In this document: positions 55,328 to 62,863 of the stretch, one piece after another
Position numbering within the stretch: the first letter of the stretch is position 1
How the letters are laid out: each line of letters starts with the position of its first letter
NCBI RefSeq assembly: GCF_051860505.1
Contig: NZ_JBHYDX010000013.1
Coordinates: forward strand, 1 to 64,000
From: Pannonibacter sp051860505
GTDB taxonomy: Bacteria; Pseudomonadota; Alphaproteobacteria; Rhizobiales; Stappiaceae
Direction: 5' to 3'
DNA length: 64,000 bases
The notes under the pieces: model-generated
What the model saw: the letters and a program-made list of their open reading frames with translations, nothing else
What the model was told of the DNA's origin: nothing
Database searches by the model: none
Program-made: the position numbers and the translations under genes

Positions 55328-57433
55328 ATGAACGCAGACAAGGATCTTTTCGCCCGACAGCAGATCGCCGCCGCCCCGGCTCCGGCAGCTGCAACGGGAC
55401 AGTCTGCCGTCTCCCCGCCGGCCAAGCCCGCAGCGCCCGTGCTGAAGCCGGTGCCGCAGGACAAGCCTGCCGCCGGACGCGCCGACCCAAAGGCCGCCGC
55501 CGGCGAAGACTACACCGCGGCCGACATCGAGGTGCTGGAGGGGCTTGAGCCGGTCCGGCGCCGTCCGGGCATGTATATCGGCGGGACCGACGAAAAAGCG
55601 CTGCATCATCTCTTCGCCGAGATCATCGACAATTCGATGGACGAGGCTGTCGCCGGTCATGCGACCTGGATCGACGTCTCGCTCGATGCTGAAGGTTTCA
55701 TCACCGTCATCGACAACGGTCGCGGCATTCCTGTCGATCCGCATCCGAAGTTCAAGGACAAGTCCGCCCTCGAAATCATCATGACGACGCTGCATGCGGG
55801 CGGGAAGTTCGACAGCAAGGTATATGAGGCTTCGGGCGGCCTGCACGGTGTCGGTTCATCGGTGGTGAATGCGCTGTCGGAGGAAATGGTTGTCGAGGTG
55901 GCGCGGGCACGCAAGCTCTATCGCCAGACCTTCCAGCGCGGCCGTCCGGCCGGGCCGCTGGAACTCGTCGGCGATGTGCAGAACCGGCGTGGCACGCTGG
56001 TGCGCTTCAAGCCGGACTGGCAGATCTTCGGCAAGGACGCCCGGTTCGAGCCGGCGCGGCTTTTGCGCGTTGCCCGGTCCAAGGCCTATCTGTTCGGCGG
56101 CGTCGAGATCCGCTGGCATTGTGATCCGGCGCTGATCGGGGACAAGGACAAGACGCCGGCCGAGGCGGTGTTCCACTTCCCCGGCGGGCTCAAGGATTTT
56201 CTGTCAGAGCGCCTCGGCACCGAGCGCAAGGTGATCGACGACATCTTCGCCGGCAAGGTCGGCCAGCCAGGCAAGCATGGCTCGGTCGAATGGGCCGTGA
56301 CCTGGTTTGCCGGTGACGGTTTCCTGTCGTCCTATTGCAACACGGTCACAACGCCCGAGGGCGGCACCCATGAAGCCGGCCTGCGCTATGCCCTGCTGCG
56401 CGGCCTGAAAGGCTATGCCGATCTCGTCGGCAACAAGAAGGCCGCGATCCTGACATCGGACGACGTCATGACCTCGGCGGCAGGCATGTTGTCGGTGTTC
56501 ATCCGCGAGCCGGAATTCGTTGGCCAGACCAAGGACCGGCTGGCGACCAACGAGGCAACGCGCATCACTGAAAACGCCCTGCGCGACGCCTTCGACCATT
56601 GGCTGGCCGCCTCGCCGACCCAGGCCAACAAGATCCTCGAATGGGTGATCGACCGGGCCGAGGAACGGCTGCGCCGGCGACAGGAAAAGGATGTTGCGCG
56701 CAAAACGGCGGTGCGCAAGCTGCGACTGCCCGGCAAGCTCGCCGACTGTTCCGCCAACCAGGCGGAAGGCACGGAACTGTTCATCGTCGAGGGCGACTCG
56801 GCCGGTGGCTCGGCCAAACAGGCGCGCAACCGCATGAACCAGGCTGTGCTTCCCTTGCGCGGCAAGATCCTCAATGTCGCCAATGCCGGCCGCGACAAGC
56901 TGGCCGCCAACCAGCAGTTGGCCGACCTCGTGCAAGCGCTCGGCGCCGGCACACGGTCACATTACAAGGACCCCGATCTTCGCTACGAGAAGATCATCAT
57001 CATGACCGACGCCGACGTCGACGGCGCGCATATTGCCTCGCTGCTGATCACCTTTTTCTATCAGGAAATGCCGGAACTGATCCGCAACGGACATCTGTAC
57101 CTGGCCGTGCCACCGCTCTACCGGCTGACCCAGGGCGGCAAGACGATCTACGCCCGCACGGATGCGCATAAGGACGAGTTGCTCGCGACCGTGTTCAAGG
57201 GCAAGGGAAAGGTCGAAGTCGGCCGCTTCAAGGGTCTTGGTGAAATGCTGCCCTCGCAGCTGAAAGAGACTACCATGGATCCGTCCAAGCGCACGCTCCT
57301 CAAGGTCGCCGTGGTCGAGGGCGACGAGGAAGGCACGCGCGAGGCGGTCGAACAACTGATGGGCAACAAGCCCGAGGCGCGGTTCCGGTTCATCCAGGAC
57401 CGGGCCGAATTTGCCCAGGATCTGGATATCTGA
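55328..57433 (+). CDS. parE: DNA topoisomerase IV subunit B
   Basis: ATPase subunit of topoisomerase IV, which unlinks daughter chromosomes. 701 residues: an Ala/Pro-rich extension (about 12-57) not present in E. coli ParE, the GHKL ATPase (LEPVRRRPGMYIGG, EIIDNSMDEAVAG, HPKFKDKSALEIIM with GGKFDSK and GGLHGVGSSVVNAL), the transducer, and a TOPRIM domain with EGDSAGGSA (Glu488) and TDADVDGAHI (from 560). KFKDKSALEIIMTTLHAGGKF with YKVSGGLHGVG-like YEASGGLHGVG favours ParE over GyrB. The ATG at 55328 is chosen for GGA 3 nt off and a promoter upstream; spacing is poor, so initiation is not certain. Confidence 0.95.
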   Translation: MNADKDLFARQQIAAAPAPAAATGQSAVSPPAKPAAPVLKPVPQDKPAAGRADPKAAAGEDYTAADIEVLEGLEPVRRRPGMYIGGTDEKALHHLFAEIIDNSMDEAVAGHATWIDVSLDAEGFITVIDNGRGIPVDPHPKFKDKSALEIIMTTLHAGGKFDSKVYEASGGLHGVGSSVVNALSEEMVVEVARARKLYRQTFQRGRPAGPLELVGDVQNRRGTLVRFKPDWQIFGKDARFEPARLLRVARSKAYLFGGVEIRWHCDPALIGDKDKTPAEAVFHFPGGLKDFLSERLGTERKVIDDIFAGKVGQPGKHGSVEWAVTWFAGDGFLSSYCNTVTTPEGGTHEAGLRYALLRGLKGYADLVGNKKAAILTSDDVMTSAAGMLSVFIREPEFVGQTKDRLATNEATRITENALRDAFDHWLAASPTQANKILEWVIDRAEERLRRRQEKDVARKTAVRKLRLPGKLADCSANQAEGTELFIVEGDSAGGSAKQARNRMNQAVLPLRGKILNVANAGRDKLAANQQLADLVQALGAGTRSHYKDPDLRYEKIIIMTDADVDGAHIASLLITFFYQEMPELIRNGHLYLAVPPLYRLTQGGKTIYARTDAHKDELLATVFKGKGKVEVGRFKGLGEMLPSQLKETTMDPSKRTLLKVAVVEGDEEGTREAVEQLMGNKPEARFRFIQDRAEFAQDLDI

Positions 57434-57563
57434 CGTTCCAGCCGGCCGACCGGCTGGGGAACGACGCATCTCGAGTTATCCGGATTGACCGGAGGGAAGC
57501 GATCCGCTACCGCCTTGCGTACCGGCCATCGTCTGTGGCGCCGGGGGGTGGGAGTGTGCGTTC

Positions 57564-58250
57564 ATGCTGCAAAGCGTCTATTCCGTCTATGACCGGGTAC
57601 GACGTCCCCTGCGCAACCACCATTATCTCGTGCTGCCAGGCGCCCGGCTCGCCTATGCCCGGGTTCCAGGCTTGCCGCAGCAGATCGCACGCCCGGTGCT
57701 TGCGGCCCTGGGCGGCGGCAGCGAGGACAGCGGCTGGTTTGACGAAGTCGAGCTGCTGACCGGCCGCGAACTGCACCGCCGGTATCCCGAGATCGTTGTC
57801 TTCGCTTTCGTGCAGCGGCCGGCCGAACGGATCGCGGCCGCCTACGACCTGCTGATCGCGTCGCAGAAGCCCTTACCGACCTTCTATGTCCGGCATGGCT
57901 TCGCTCCAGGCATGGGCCTGTCCGAGTTCGTGCAGCGGATCTGCCGGATCGGTGACCTGCGCGCCGACAATCTGTTCCGCTCGCAGGCCGATATCCTGGC
58001 GCAAACCAAGGCTGGGACAGCTCTCATCCTGAGAACGGATCACTTGGCCCGGGACTGGCCACGGCTGGAACGCCTGGTCGCGGAGACGTCTGGTCCGGCC
58101 ACCGTGCTGCCGCCCCTGCCCGAGCTTCCCGAGCCCTCACCGGCGGCAACGGACCTTGGCCAGGGGCTTCTTGCCGACCGGCTGGCGCGTCGCTATGCAC
58201 AGGATCTGCGCCTCTACTTCGATGCCAGTGAAGTGCTCAGCCCCGCCTGA
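57564..58250 (+). CDS. Sulfotransferase-like protein
   Basis: 228 residues. VVFAFVQRPAERIAAAYDLL resembles the 3'-phosphosulfate-binding segment FVRNPxxRxxSxY of sulfotransferase family 2, and KAGTALILRTDHLARDW its C-terminal partner. The N-terminal PAPS loop (usually K-x-x-S/T-S) is not clear: HYLVLPGARLAYARVPGL stands there, so it could be inactive or use another donor. No carbohydrate sulfation genes are nearby. GGGAG lies 9 nt upstream of the ATG. It stands alone between parE and the helicase gene. Function is uncertain. Confidence 0.55.
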   Translation: MLQSVYSVYDRVRRPLRNHHYLVLPGARLAYARVPGLPQQIARPVLAALGGGSEDSGWFDEVELLTGRELHRRYPEIVVFAFVQRPAERIAAAYDLLIASQKPLPTFYVRHGFAPGMGLSEFVQRICRIGDLRADNLFRSQADILAQTKAGTALILRTDHLARDWPRLERLVAETSGPATVLPPLPELPEPSPAATDLGQGLLADRLARRYAQDLRLYFDASEVLSPA

Positions 58251-58314
58251 GGCCCGGTTGTTGTGTCCTGTTAGCTTTAAGCGCGGCAAATCGCTCCGGA
58301 ACACAAGGAAAACA

Positions 58315-58342
58315 TTGACACTCCGGACCATGGCTGTACGTT
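58315..58342 (+). promoter_or_regulatory. Candidate promoter of the DEAD-box helicase gene
   Basis: A consensus TTGACA at 58315-58320, then 16 nt to TACGTT (58337-58342), a poor -10. It would give a leader of about 70 nt. Confidence 0.35.
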
Positions 58343-58369
58343 GGCGCCAATTGCGGAGACTTGTGCAAG

Positions 58370-58405
58370 CCACGTCTCCCCTCCTCCTTAGCGATCCAGA
58401 AGTGG
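58370..58405 (+). promoter_or_regulatory. Leader hairpin with CCTCC loop before the helicase gene
   Basis: CCACgTCT pairs with AGAaGTGG (one mismatch) around a 20-nt loop that begins CCCCTCCTCC. It ends 12 nt before the start codon, in a leader with no clear Shine-Dalgarno. The loop resembles an anti-Shine-Dalgarno sequence, so it might affect ribosome binding. This is an inference from a fold drawn by hand. Confidence 0.35.
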
Positions 58406-58417
58406 ACATACTCACTT

Positions 58418-60070
58418 ATGTCTTTCGACACGCTCGGCCTCAGCGAGAAAGTTCTCCAGGCAGTCGCCGTATCCGGTTATACTGAGCCCACTGCTATCCA
58501 GAAGGGTGCCATCCCTTACGTTCTCGAAGGACGGGATGTCCTCGGCATCGCCCAGACGGGGACGGGAAAGACAGCCTCTTTCACTCTGCCGATGCTGACC
58601 AAGCTGGAAAAGGGCCGGGCCCGCTCTCGCATGCCGCGCACGCTGATCCTTGAGCCGACGCGCGAACTGGCAGCGCAGGTGCAGGAAAACTTTGAGAAAT
58701 ACGGCGTCAATCACAAGCTGAATGTGGCCCTGCTGATCGGTGGCGTGTCGTTTGGCGACCAGGACAAGAAGATTGACCGTGGCGCCGATGTGCTGATCGC
58801 CACTCCCGGCCGTCTGCTGGATCACGTCGAGCGCGGCAAGCTGCTGCTGCAGGGCGTCGAGATCCTGGTCATCGACGAAGCCGACCGCATGCTCGACATG
58901 GGGTTCATTCCGGACATCGAGCGGATCTGCAAGCTGATCCCCTTCACCCGCCAGACCCTGTTCTTCTCGGCAACCATGCCGCCGGAGATCCAGCGCCTGA
59001 CGGAAACCTTCCTGCAGAACCCGGCCAAAGTCGAAGTCTCGACCCGCTCGTCGACCTCAGCGACCATCACCCAGTATCTGGTGGGCACGGGCGGTGAAGA
59101 TTACGAGAAGCGCCAAACGCTGCGCGACCTCCTGGCCCAGGCGGAAGACCTGCAGAACGCCATCGTGTTCTGCAACCGCAAGGTGGATGTCGCCACCCTG
59201 TTCCGCTCGCTGGAGCGGCACGGCTTCAATGTCGGCGCCCTGCATGGCGACATGGACCAGCGCACGCGCATGACCATGCTTGATAATTTCCGCAAGGGAA
59301 ATCTCAAGCTGCTGGTCGCCAGTGATGTTGCCGCGCGCGGTCTCGATATTCCGGACGTCAGCCATGTCTTCAACTTTGACGTGCCGATTCATGCCGAGGA
59401 CTATGTCCACCGGATTGGCCGCACAGGCCGCGCCGGACGCCTCGGCGTGTCCTACACGCTGGTCAGCGGCGATGATGCCAAGTATCTGGCTGCCATCGAG
59501 AAACTGATCGACAAGAGCATCGACTGGCTCGGCGAGCCGCTCGACTTCGAAGCTGCGATCGCCGAGCGCAAGGAGCGCCGCAAGGCTGCACGTGCCGGTG
59601 GCGGCGAAAAGCCGAAGCGCGGTCCCTTGCGTGAACGCACACCGCGGGTTCGCAAGGCAGTCGAGGGCGAAGAGGTTGCCGAGGCCAAGCCGCGCCGCGA
59701 GCGGGTGCGCAAGCCGCGCAGCGAACCTCGGGCAGACGCTGTAGCAGAGGATGCAAACATCGACGACCAGCCCGTCGTTGAGGCACGGCCGCCGCGTGAA
59801 GCGCGGGCAACCGAAGCGCGCCAGCCGCGTGAGGAACGCCAGCCGCGCGAAGAGCGGCAACCCCGCGAAGAACGGCAGCCGCGCGAAGAACGGCAACCCC
59901 GCGAAGAACGGCAGCCGCGTGATGATTACCAGGCCCGTCAGTCGCGGCCGTCGCGCGACCGCAATCCCCGCAGGGAGCGGTCCCAGGACCATGACGAACC
60001 CGTGATTGGTCTTGGTGATCACGTTCCTGCATTTTTGCTGCGTGACCCCCGCGCCAAGAAGGCGTCTTGA
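58418..60070 (+). CDS. DEAD-box ATP-dependent RNA helicase (RhlE-like)
   Basis: 550 residues. Q motif (FDTLGLSEKVLQAV...YTEPTAIQ), Walker A AQTGTGKT (45-52), PTRELAAQ, TPGRLLDH, DEAD at 153-156 (VIDEADRMLD), SAT in FFSATMP, and the C-terminal HRIGRTGRAGR are all present. It ends in a long basic, disordered tail (about 375-540) with EERQPR repeats, typical of the RhlE group that remodels RNA or ribosomes in the cold. No Shine-Dalgarno is visible; the ATG at 58418 begins with the family start MSFDTLGLS. Confidence 0.95.
   Translation: MSFDTLGLSEKVLQAVAVSGYTEPTAIQKGAIPYVLEGRDVLGIAQTGTGKTASFTLPMLTKLEKGRARSRMPRTLILEPTRELAAQVQENFEKYGVNHKLNVALLIGGVSFGDQDKKIDRGADVLIATPGRLLDHVERGKLLLQGVEILVIDEADRMLDMGFIPDIERICKLIPFTRQTLFFSATMPPEIQRLTETFLQNPAKVEVSTRSSTSATITQYLVGTGGEDYEKRQTLRDLLAQAEDLQNAIVFCNRKVDVATLFRSLERHGFNVGALHGDMDQRTRMTMLDNFRKGNLKLLVASDVAARGLDIPDVSHVFNFDVPIHAEDYVHRIGRTGRAGRLGVSYTLVSGDDAKYLAAIEKLIDKSIDWLGEPLDFEAAIAERKERRKAARAGGGEKPKRGPLRERTPRVRKAVEGEEVAEAKPRRERVRKPRSEPRADAVAEDANIDDQPVVEARPPREARATEARQPREERQPREERQPREERQPREERQPREERQPRDDYQARQSRPSRDRNPRRERSQDHDEPVIGLGDHVPAFLLRDPRAKKAS
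59822..59929 (+). repeat. 18-bp tandem repeat in the helicase C-terminus
   Basis: Six units of CAGCCGCGCGAAGAACGG type encode QPREER six times. CAACCCCG and CAGCCGCG alternate in the codons, giving a 36-bp higher-order period. A slippage-prone length polymorphism in a disordered RNA-binding tail. Confidence 0.85.
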
Positions 60071-60226
60071 CGCTCAAGGTTTACTTGCCAGGTGCCGCGA
60101 CGTTTTGTATCAAACATTGATAAAAACGCCTAGGTTTACGGCTCTTTAAACCTTGCAACGATAAGCTGTGCGCGTGGGCAGGTTGCGCCGTTGCGGGACC
60201 TGATAAGGCAGATGCGGGATTTCGGC

Positions 60227-61285
60227 ATGTCGGATCATGAGGATTTCAAGCGCACCATTGCGTATGGTGACTCTGCGCTCTCCTATATCCGACGCAATTC
60301 CTTGCCGGCCTACCCGCGCAACTATGAGCTCTGGTATACTTATTCGGCCGGGTTCAACCACGGGCTTAACCGCGCGATCAATGACATCATCACGCTGAAA
60401 GGCGGCGTCAGCAGCGATGACCTGCAGAAGGTCTATGCCAAGTTCCTGTCGCCAAATCGTCTCGGCGACCGGATCGATGAGGTCGGTGCCAAGGTTGCCG
60501 AGGAAGTCCAGGACCTGGTTGATGCTATTCGCATCAGCACGGACGCGACGGCCGACTATAGCGAAGCACTGGAAACCGCCAGCGAGAAGTTGAAAGACCT
60601 CTCCGACCCGGAAAAGCTGCGGGTTGTGGTCTCGCACATGATCAAGGCCACCCACGCTGCCGTTGCGGCGAACCAGAACCTCGAAAGCCAGCTGACCGAT
60701 TCCCGGCGGCAGATCGAATCTCTCAAGGAAAACCTGGAAGCGATCCGCTACGAGTCGCTGACTGACGATCTGACAACGCTGAACAACCGGCGTCATTTCG
60801 ACATGATGATCGAGAAGGCGGTGTCATCGGCTGCCGACAGCGGCGAACCGTTTGCGCTGCTCGTCACCGACATCGATCATTTCAAGAAGTTCAACGACAC
60901 CTATGGCCACCAGACCGGCGACCAGGTGCTCCGCCTCGTTGCGCTCGCCGTGAAGCAGAACGTCAAGGGTCAGGATTGTGCGTGTCGCTACGGCGGCGAG
61001 GAATTTGCGATCATCCTGCCAAATACGTCGATGGCGTCCGCCCTTGACGTGGCCGAGAACATCCGCAAGGCCGTCTATTCGAAAGAACTCGTGAAGCGGT
61101 CAACAGGCGAGAACCTTGGCCGCATCACCATGTCCATCGGCGTGTCCGAGTTCCGGGCCGGCGACAGCTCGCAGACCGTGATCGCGCGGGCTGACCTCGC
61201 CCTCTATGCCGCCAAGCGCGAGGGGCGCAACCGGGTCAAGTCCGAGGCCGATGAAGGCGTCGTGGACGATACGCGGGTCGCCTGA
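60227..61285 (+). CDS. Diguanylate cyclase (GGDEF) with altered inhibitory site
   Basis: 352 residues. An N-terminal helical region (YIRRNSLPAYPRNYELWYTY, 30-200, with a coiled coil near 135-175) is followed by a GGDEF domain with DDLTTLNNRRHFD, DIDHFKKFNDTYGHQTGDQVL and catalytic GGEEF (256-260), so it should make cyclic di-GMP. At the inhibitory I-site position, five residues before GGEEF, RxxD is replaced by KGQD. The N-terminal type is common in rhizobia. No signal peptide or TM helix, so cytosolic. Start uncertain: ATG 60227 has GGGA 7 nt upstream, ATG 60212 is also possible. Its stop abuts the tenA stop with no gap. Confidence 0.88.
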   Translation: MSDHEDFKRTIAYGDSALSYIRRNSLPAYPRNYELWYTYSAGFNHGLNRAINDIITLKGGVSSDDLQKVYAKFLSPNRLGDRIDEVGAKVAEEVQDLVDAIRISTDATADYSEALETASEKLKDLSDPEKLRVVVSHMIKATHAAVAANQNLESQLTDSRRQIESLKENLEAIRYESLTDDLTTLNNRRHFDMMIEKAVSSAADSGEPFALLVTDIDHFKKFNDTYGHQTGDQVLRLVALAVKQNVKGQDCACRYGGEEFAIILPNTSMASALDVAENIRKAVYSKELVKRSTGENLGRITMSIGVSEFRAGDSSQTVIARADLALYAAKREGRNRVKSEADEGVVDDTRVA

Positions 61286-61948
61286 TCAGGCCGCATCCAG
61301 ACCCATCTGCCAGAAATCAGCTTCCAGAATGCTCGCCTGGGCGAACAGGTGCGACAGCCTTGCAGTGCGGGCCGGTGTCTCGTAATCAGCCGCAATCCGG
61401 TCGAGCCAGTCCGCAAAGCCTGCGGCAACATCCTGGTAGGCGTCGGAGGCGTATTCGTTGATCCAGCGGCCATAGGGATTGGCCGGATCAACACCGTCAG
61501 GGCGAGATGCCAGCGTCCGCCCGATTTCGGCATAGCCCAGCACGCAAGGCGCCAGCGCGACCATCAGGTCGAGAAGATCGCCCTGCCCGCCAGCATCAAG
61601 GACAAACCGTGTGTAGGCCATGGTCTGGCGTTCTTCGCGCGCTTGTTCCAGATCTTCGCGGGATAGTCCCCAACCAGCGCAAAGCTCGACATGCAGATCC
61701 ATTTCCATGTCGAGGATCGCCTTGACCCCGCCAAGCGCCTGGCGCATGTCAGCGAGTGTCGGGCTCTTGTAGACCGCCAGCGCATAGGCACGGGCAAACT
61801 GGATCAGGAACAGGTAGTCCTGCACCAGGTAATGGCGGAAAGCCGCCTGTGGCAGTGTGCCCTCGCCCATCTGGCGCACGAAAGCGTGGTCGACATAGGC
61901 GGTCCAGTCGGCAGGCGATGCCGCCTTCAGCCGGTCAAAAAAGCGCAT
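61286..61948 (-). CDS. tenA: TenA-family thiaminase II / aminopyrimidine hydrolase
   Basis: Hydrolyses thiamine breakdown products to recover the pyrimidine (HMP). 220 residues, all helical. The catalytic Cys lies in LAPCVLGYAEIG, which marks the TenA-C class; RHYLVQDYLFLIQFARAYA and the C-terminal ASILEADFWQMG are also conserved. No other thiamine gene or TPP riboswitch is near. AGGA lies 7 nt upstream of the ATG; 32 bp separate it from sufA on the same strand, so it may be cotranscribed with suf. Converges directly with the GGDEF gene. Confidence 0.92.
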   Translation of the reverse strand: MRFFDRLKAASPADWTAYVDHAFVRQMGEGTLPQAAFRHYLVQDYLFLIQFARAYALAVYKSPTLADMRQALGGVKAILDMEMDLHVELCAGWGLSREDLEQAREERQTMAYTRFVLDAGGQGDLLDLMVALAPCVLGYAEIGRTLASRPDGVDPANPYGRWINEYASDAYQDVAAGFADWLDRIAADYETPARTARLSHLFAQASILEADFWQMGLDAA

Positions 61949-61980
61949 GGGATTGTCCTACAGGCTCGGCGTGAAAAAGA

Positions 61981-62361
61981 TCAGGGCAGCGCAAGCGCCG
62001 CCGGATCCGCTGCTTTCAACGAAACAGATTCGCCGCAGCCGCAAGCAGACACTTCGTTCGGATTGCGGAAGACAAAACCCGCCCGGAACTTGGTCACTTC
62101 GAAATCCATCTCGGTGCCGATCAGGAACAGGACGGCTGACGGATCAATGAAAATCCGGGCACCCTCGACCTCGATCACATCATCGCGCGGGTTGGCCTCC
62201 TCGACCATCGACATGGTGTATTCCATGCCGGCGCAGCCGCCCTTCTTGATGCCGACGCGCAAGCCGAGTTTCGGCGTGTCGGCGTCCTGCATCAGTTCCT
62301 GCACGCGGGCAACTGCTGCCGGGGTGACTTTCATGATCTGAAACTTGCTGGCCGATGCCAT
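61981..62361 (-). CDS. sufA: Fe-S assembly A-type carrier SufA
   Basis: 126 residues. The three cysteines lie in GIKKGGCAGMEYTM and SACGCGES. KVTPAAVARVQELM starts the fold; FIDPSAVLFLIGTEMDFEVTKF is characteristic of rhizobial SufA. AAGGA lies 9 nt upstream of the ATG at 62361; an upstream ATG at 62397 would add 12 residues. It follows sufT by 87 bp in the sufS-sufT-sufA-tenA run. It is distinct in sequence from ErpA at 51843. Confidence 0.93.
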   Translation of the reverse strand: MASASKFQIMKVTPAAVARVQELMQDADTPKLGLRVGIKKGGCAGMEYTMSMVEEANPRDDVIEVEGARIFIDPSAVLFLIGTEMDFEVTKFRAGFVFRNPNEVSACGCGESVSLKAADPAALALP

Positions 62362-62448
62362 CGTCCGTTTTCCTTCAGCGCCTTGCGCCTCTGTCATGCG
62401 TCCAGGACCAGTATATGGGCATGCCGGCCGGGATGCAAAAGACCTGTC

Positions 62449-62853
62449 TTAATACCAGTTCAGCGCAACCCGCGCCTCTTCCGACATGCGATCGGGCGTC
62501 CAGGGTGGATCGAATACCATCGAGACGGAAACATCACCCACACCAGGTACTGCACCGATGGCATTCTCGACCCAGCCCGGCATCTCGCCGGCGACCGGGC
62601 AACCCGGTGCGGTCAAGGTCATGTCGACCTTCACAGAGCGGTCATCCTCGATGTCGACCTTGTAGATGAGGCCAAGTTCATAGATGTCGCAGGGGATTTC
62701 CGGGTCGTAGACCGTCTTGAGCGCGGCCACGATGTCATCGGTCAGGCGCGCCAGTTCCTCCTGCGGAATGCCCGCCGCAACTGGCTCGTGCGCCGTCTCC
62801 AGTGTTTCAGCGGCCTTCAGGCCGTCCAGCCGCACAGCGGACGTGTCATCCAT
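62449..62853 (-). CDS. sufT: SUF system protein with DUF59 (MIP18) domain, SufT-like
   Basis: 134 residues. DDIVAALKTVYDPEIPCDIYELGLIYKV and LTAPGCPVAGEMP, with Cys in CPVAGEM, define the DUF59 (MIP18) fold used in Fe-S maturation. The N-terminal 38 residues are acidic and low in complexity. GAGGGG lies about 6 nt upstream of the ATG at 62853; an upstream TTG at 62871 is less likely. It begins 10 bp past the sufS stop. Confidence 0.88.
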   Translation of the reverse strand: MDDTSAVRLDGLKAAETLETAHEPVAAGIPQEELARLTDDIVAALKTVYDPEIPCDIYELGLIYKVDIEDDRSVKVDMTLTAPGCPVAGEMPGWVENAIGAVPGVGDVSVSMVFDPPWTPDRMSEEARVALNWY

Positions 62854-62863
62854 GGGGGTCCCC

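Noticed and set aside
54898..55464. Minus-strand open frame of 188 codons between exoR and parE
   Set aside because: It overlaps the parE promoter and N-terminus and has no family; only the 43-residue frame in another phase was kept, at low confidence.
57435..57462. Terminator after parE
   Set aside because: GTTCCAGCCGG...CCGGCTGGGGAAC forms a stem, but no T run follows it, so it is not called.
61949..61980. TPP riboswitch upstream of tenA
   Set aside because: Only 32 nt separate tenA from sufA, too short, and no THI-box sequence is present.
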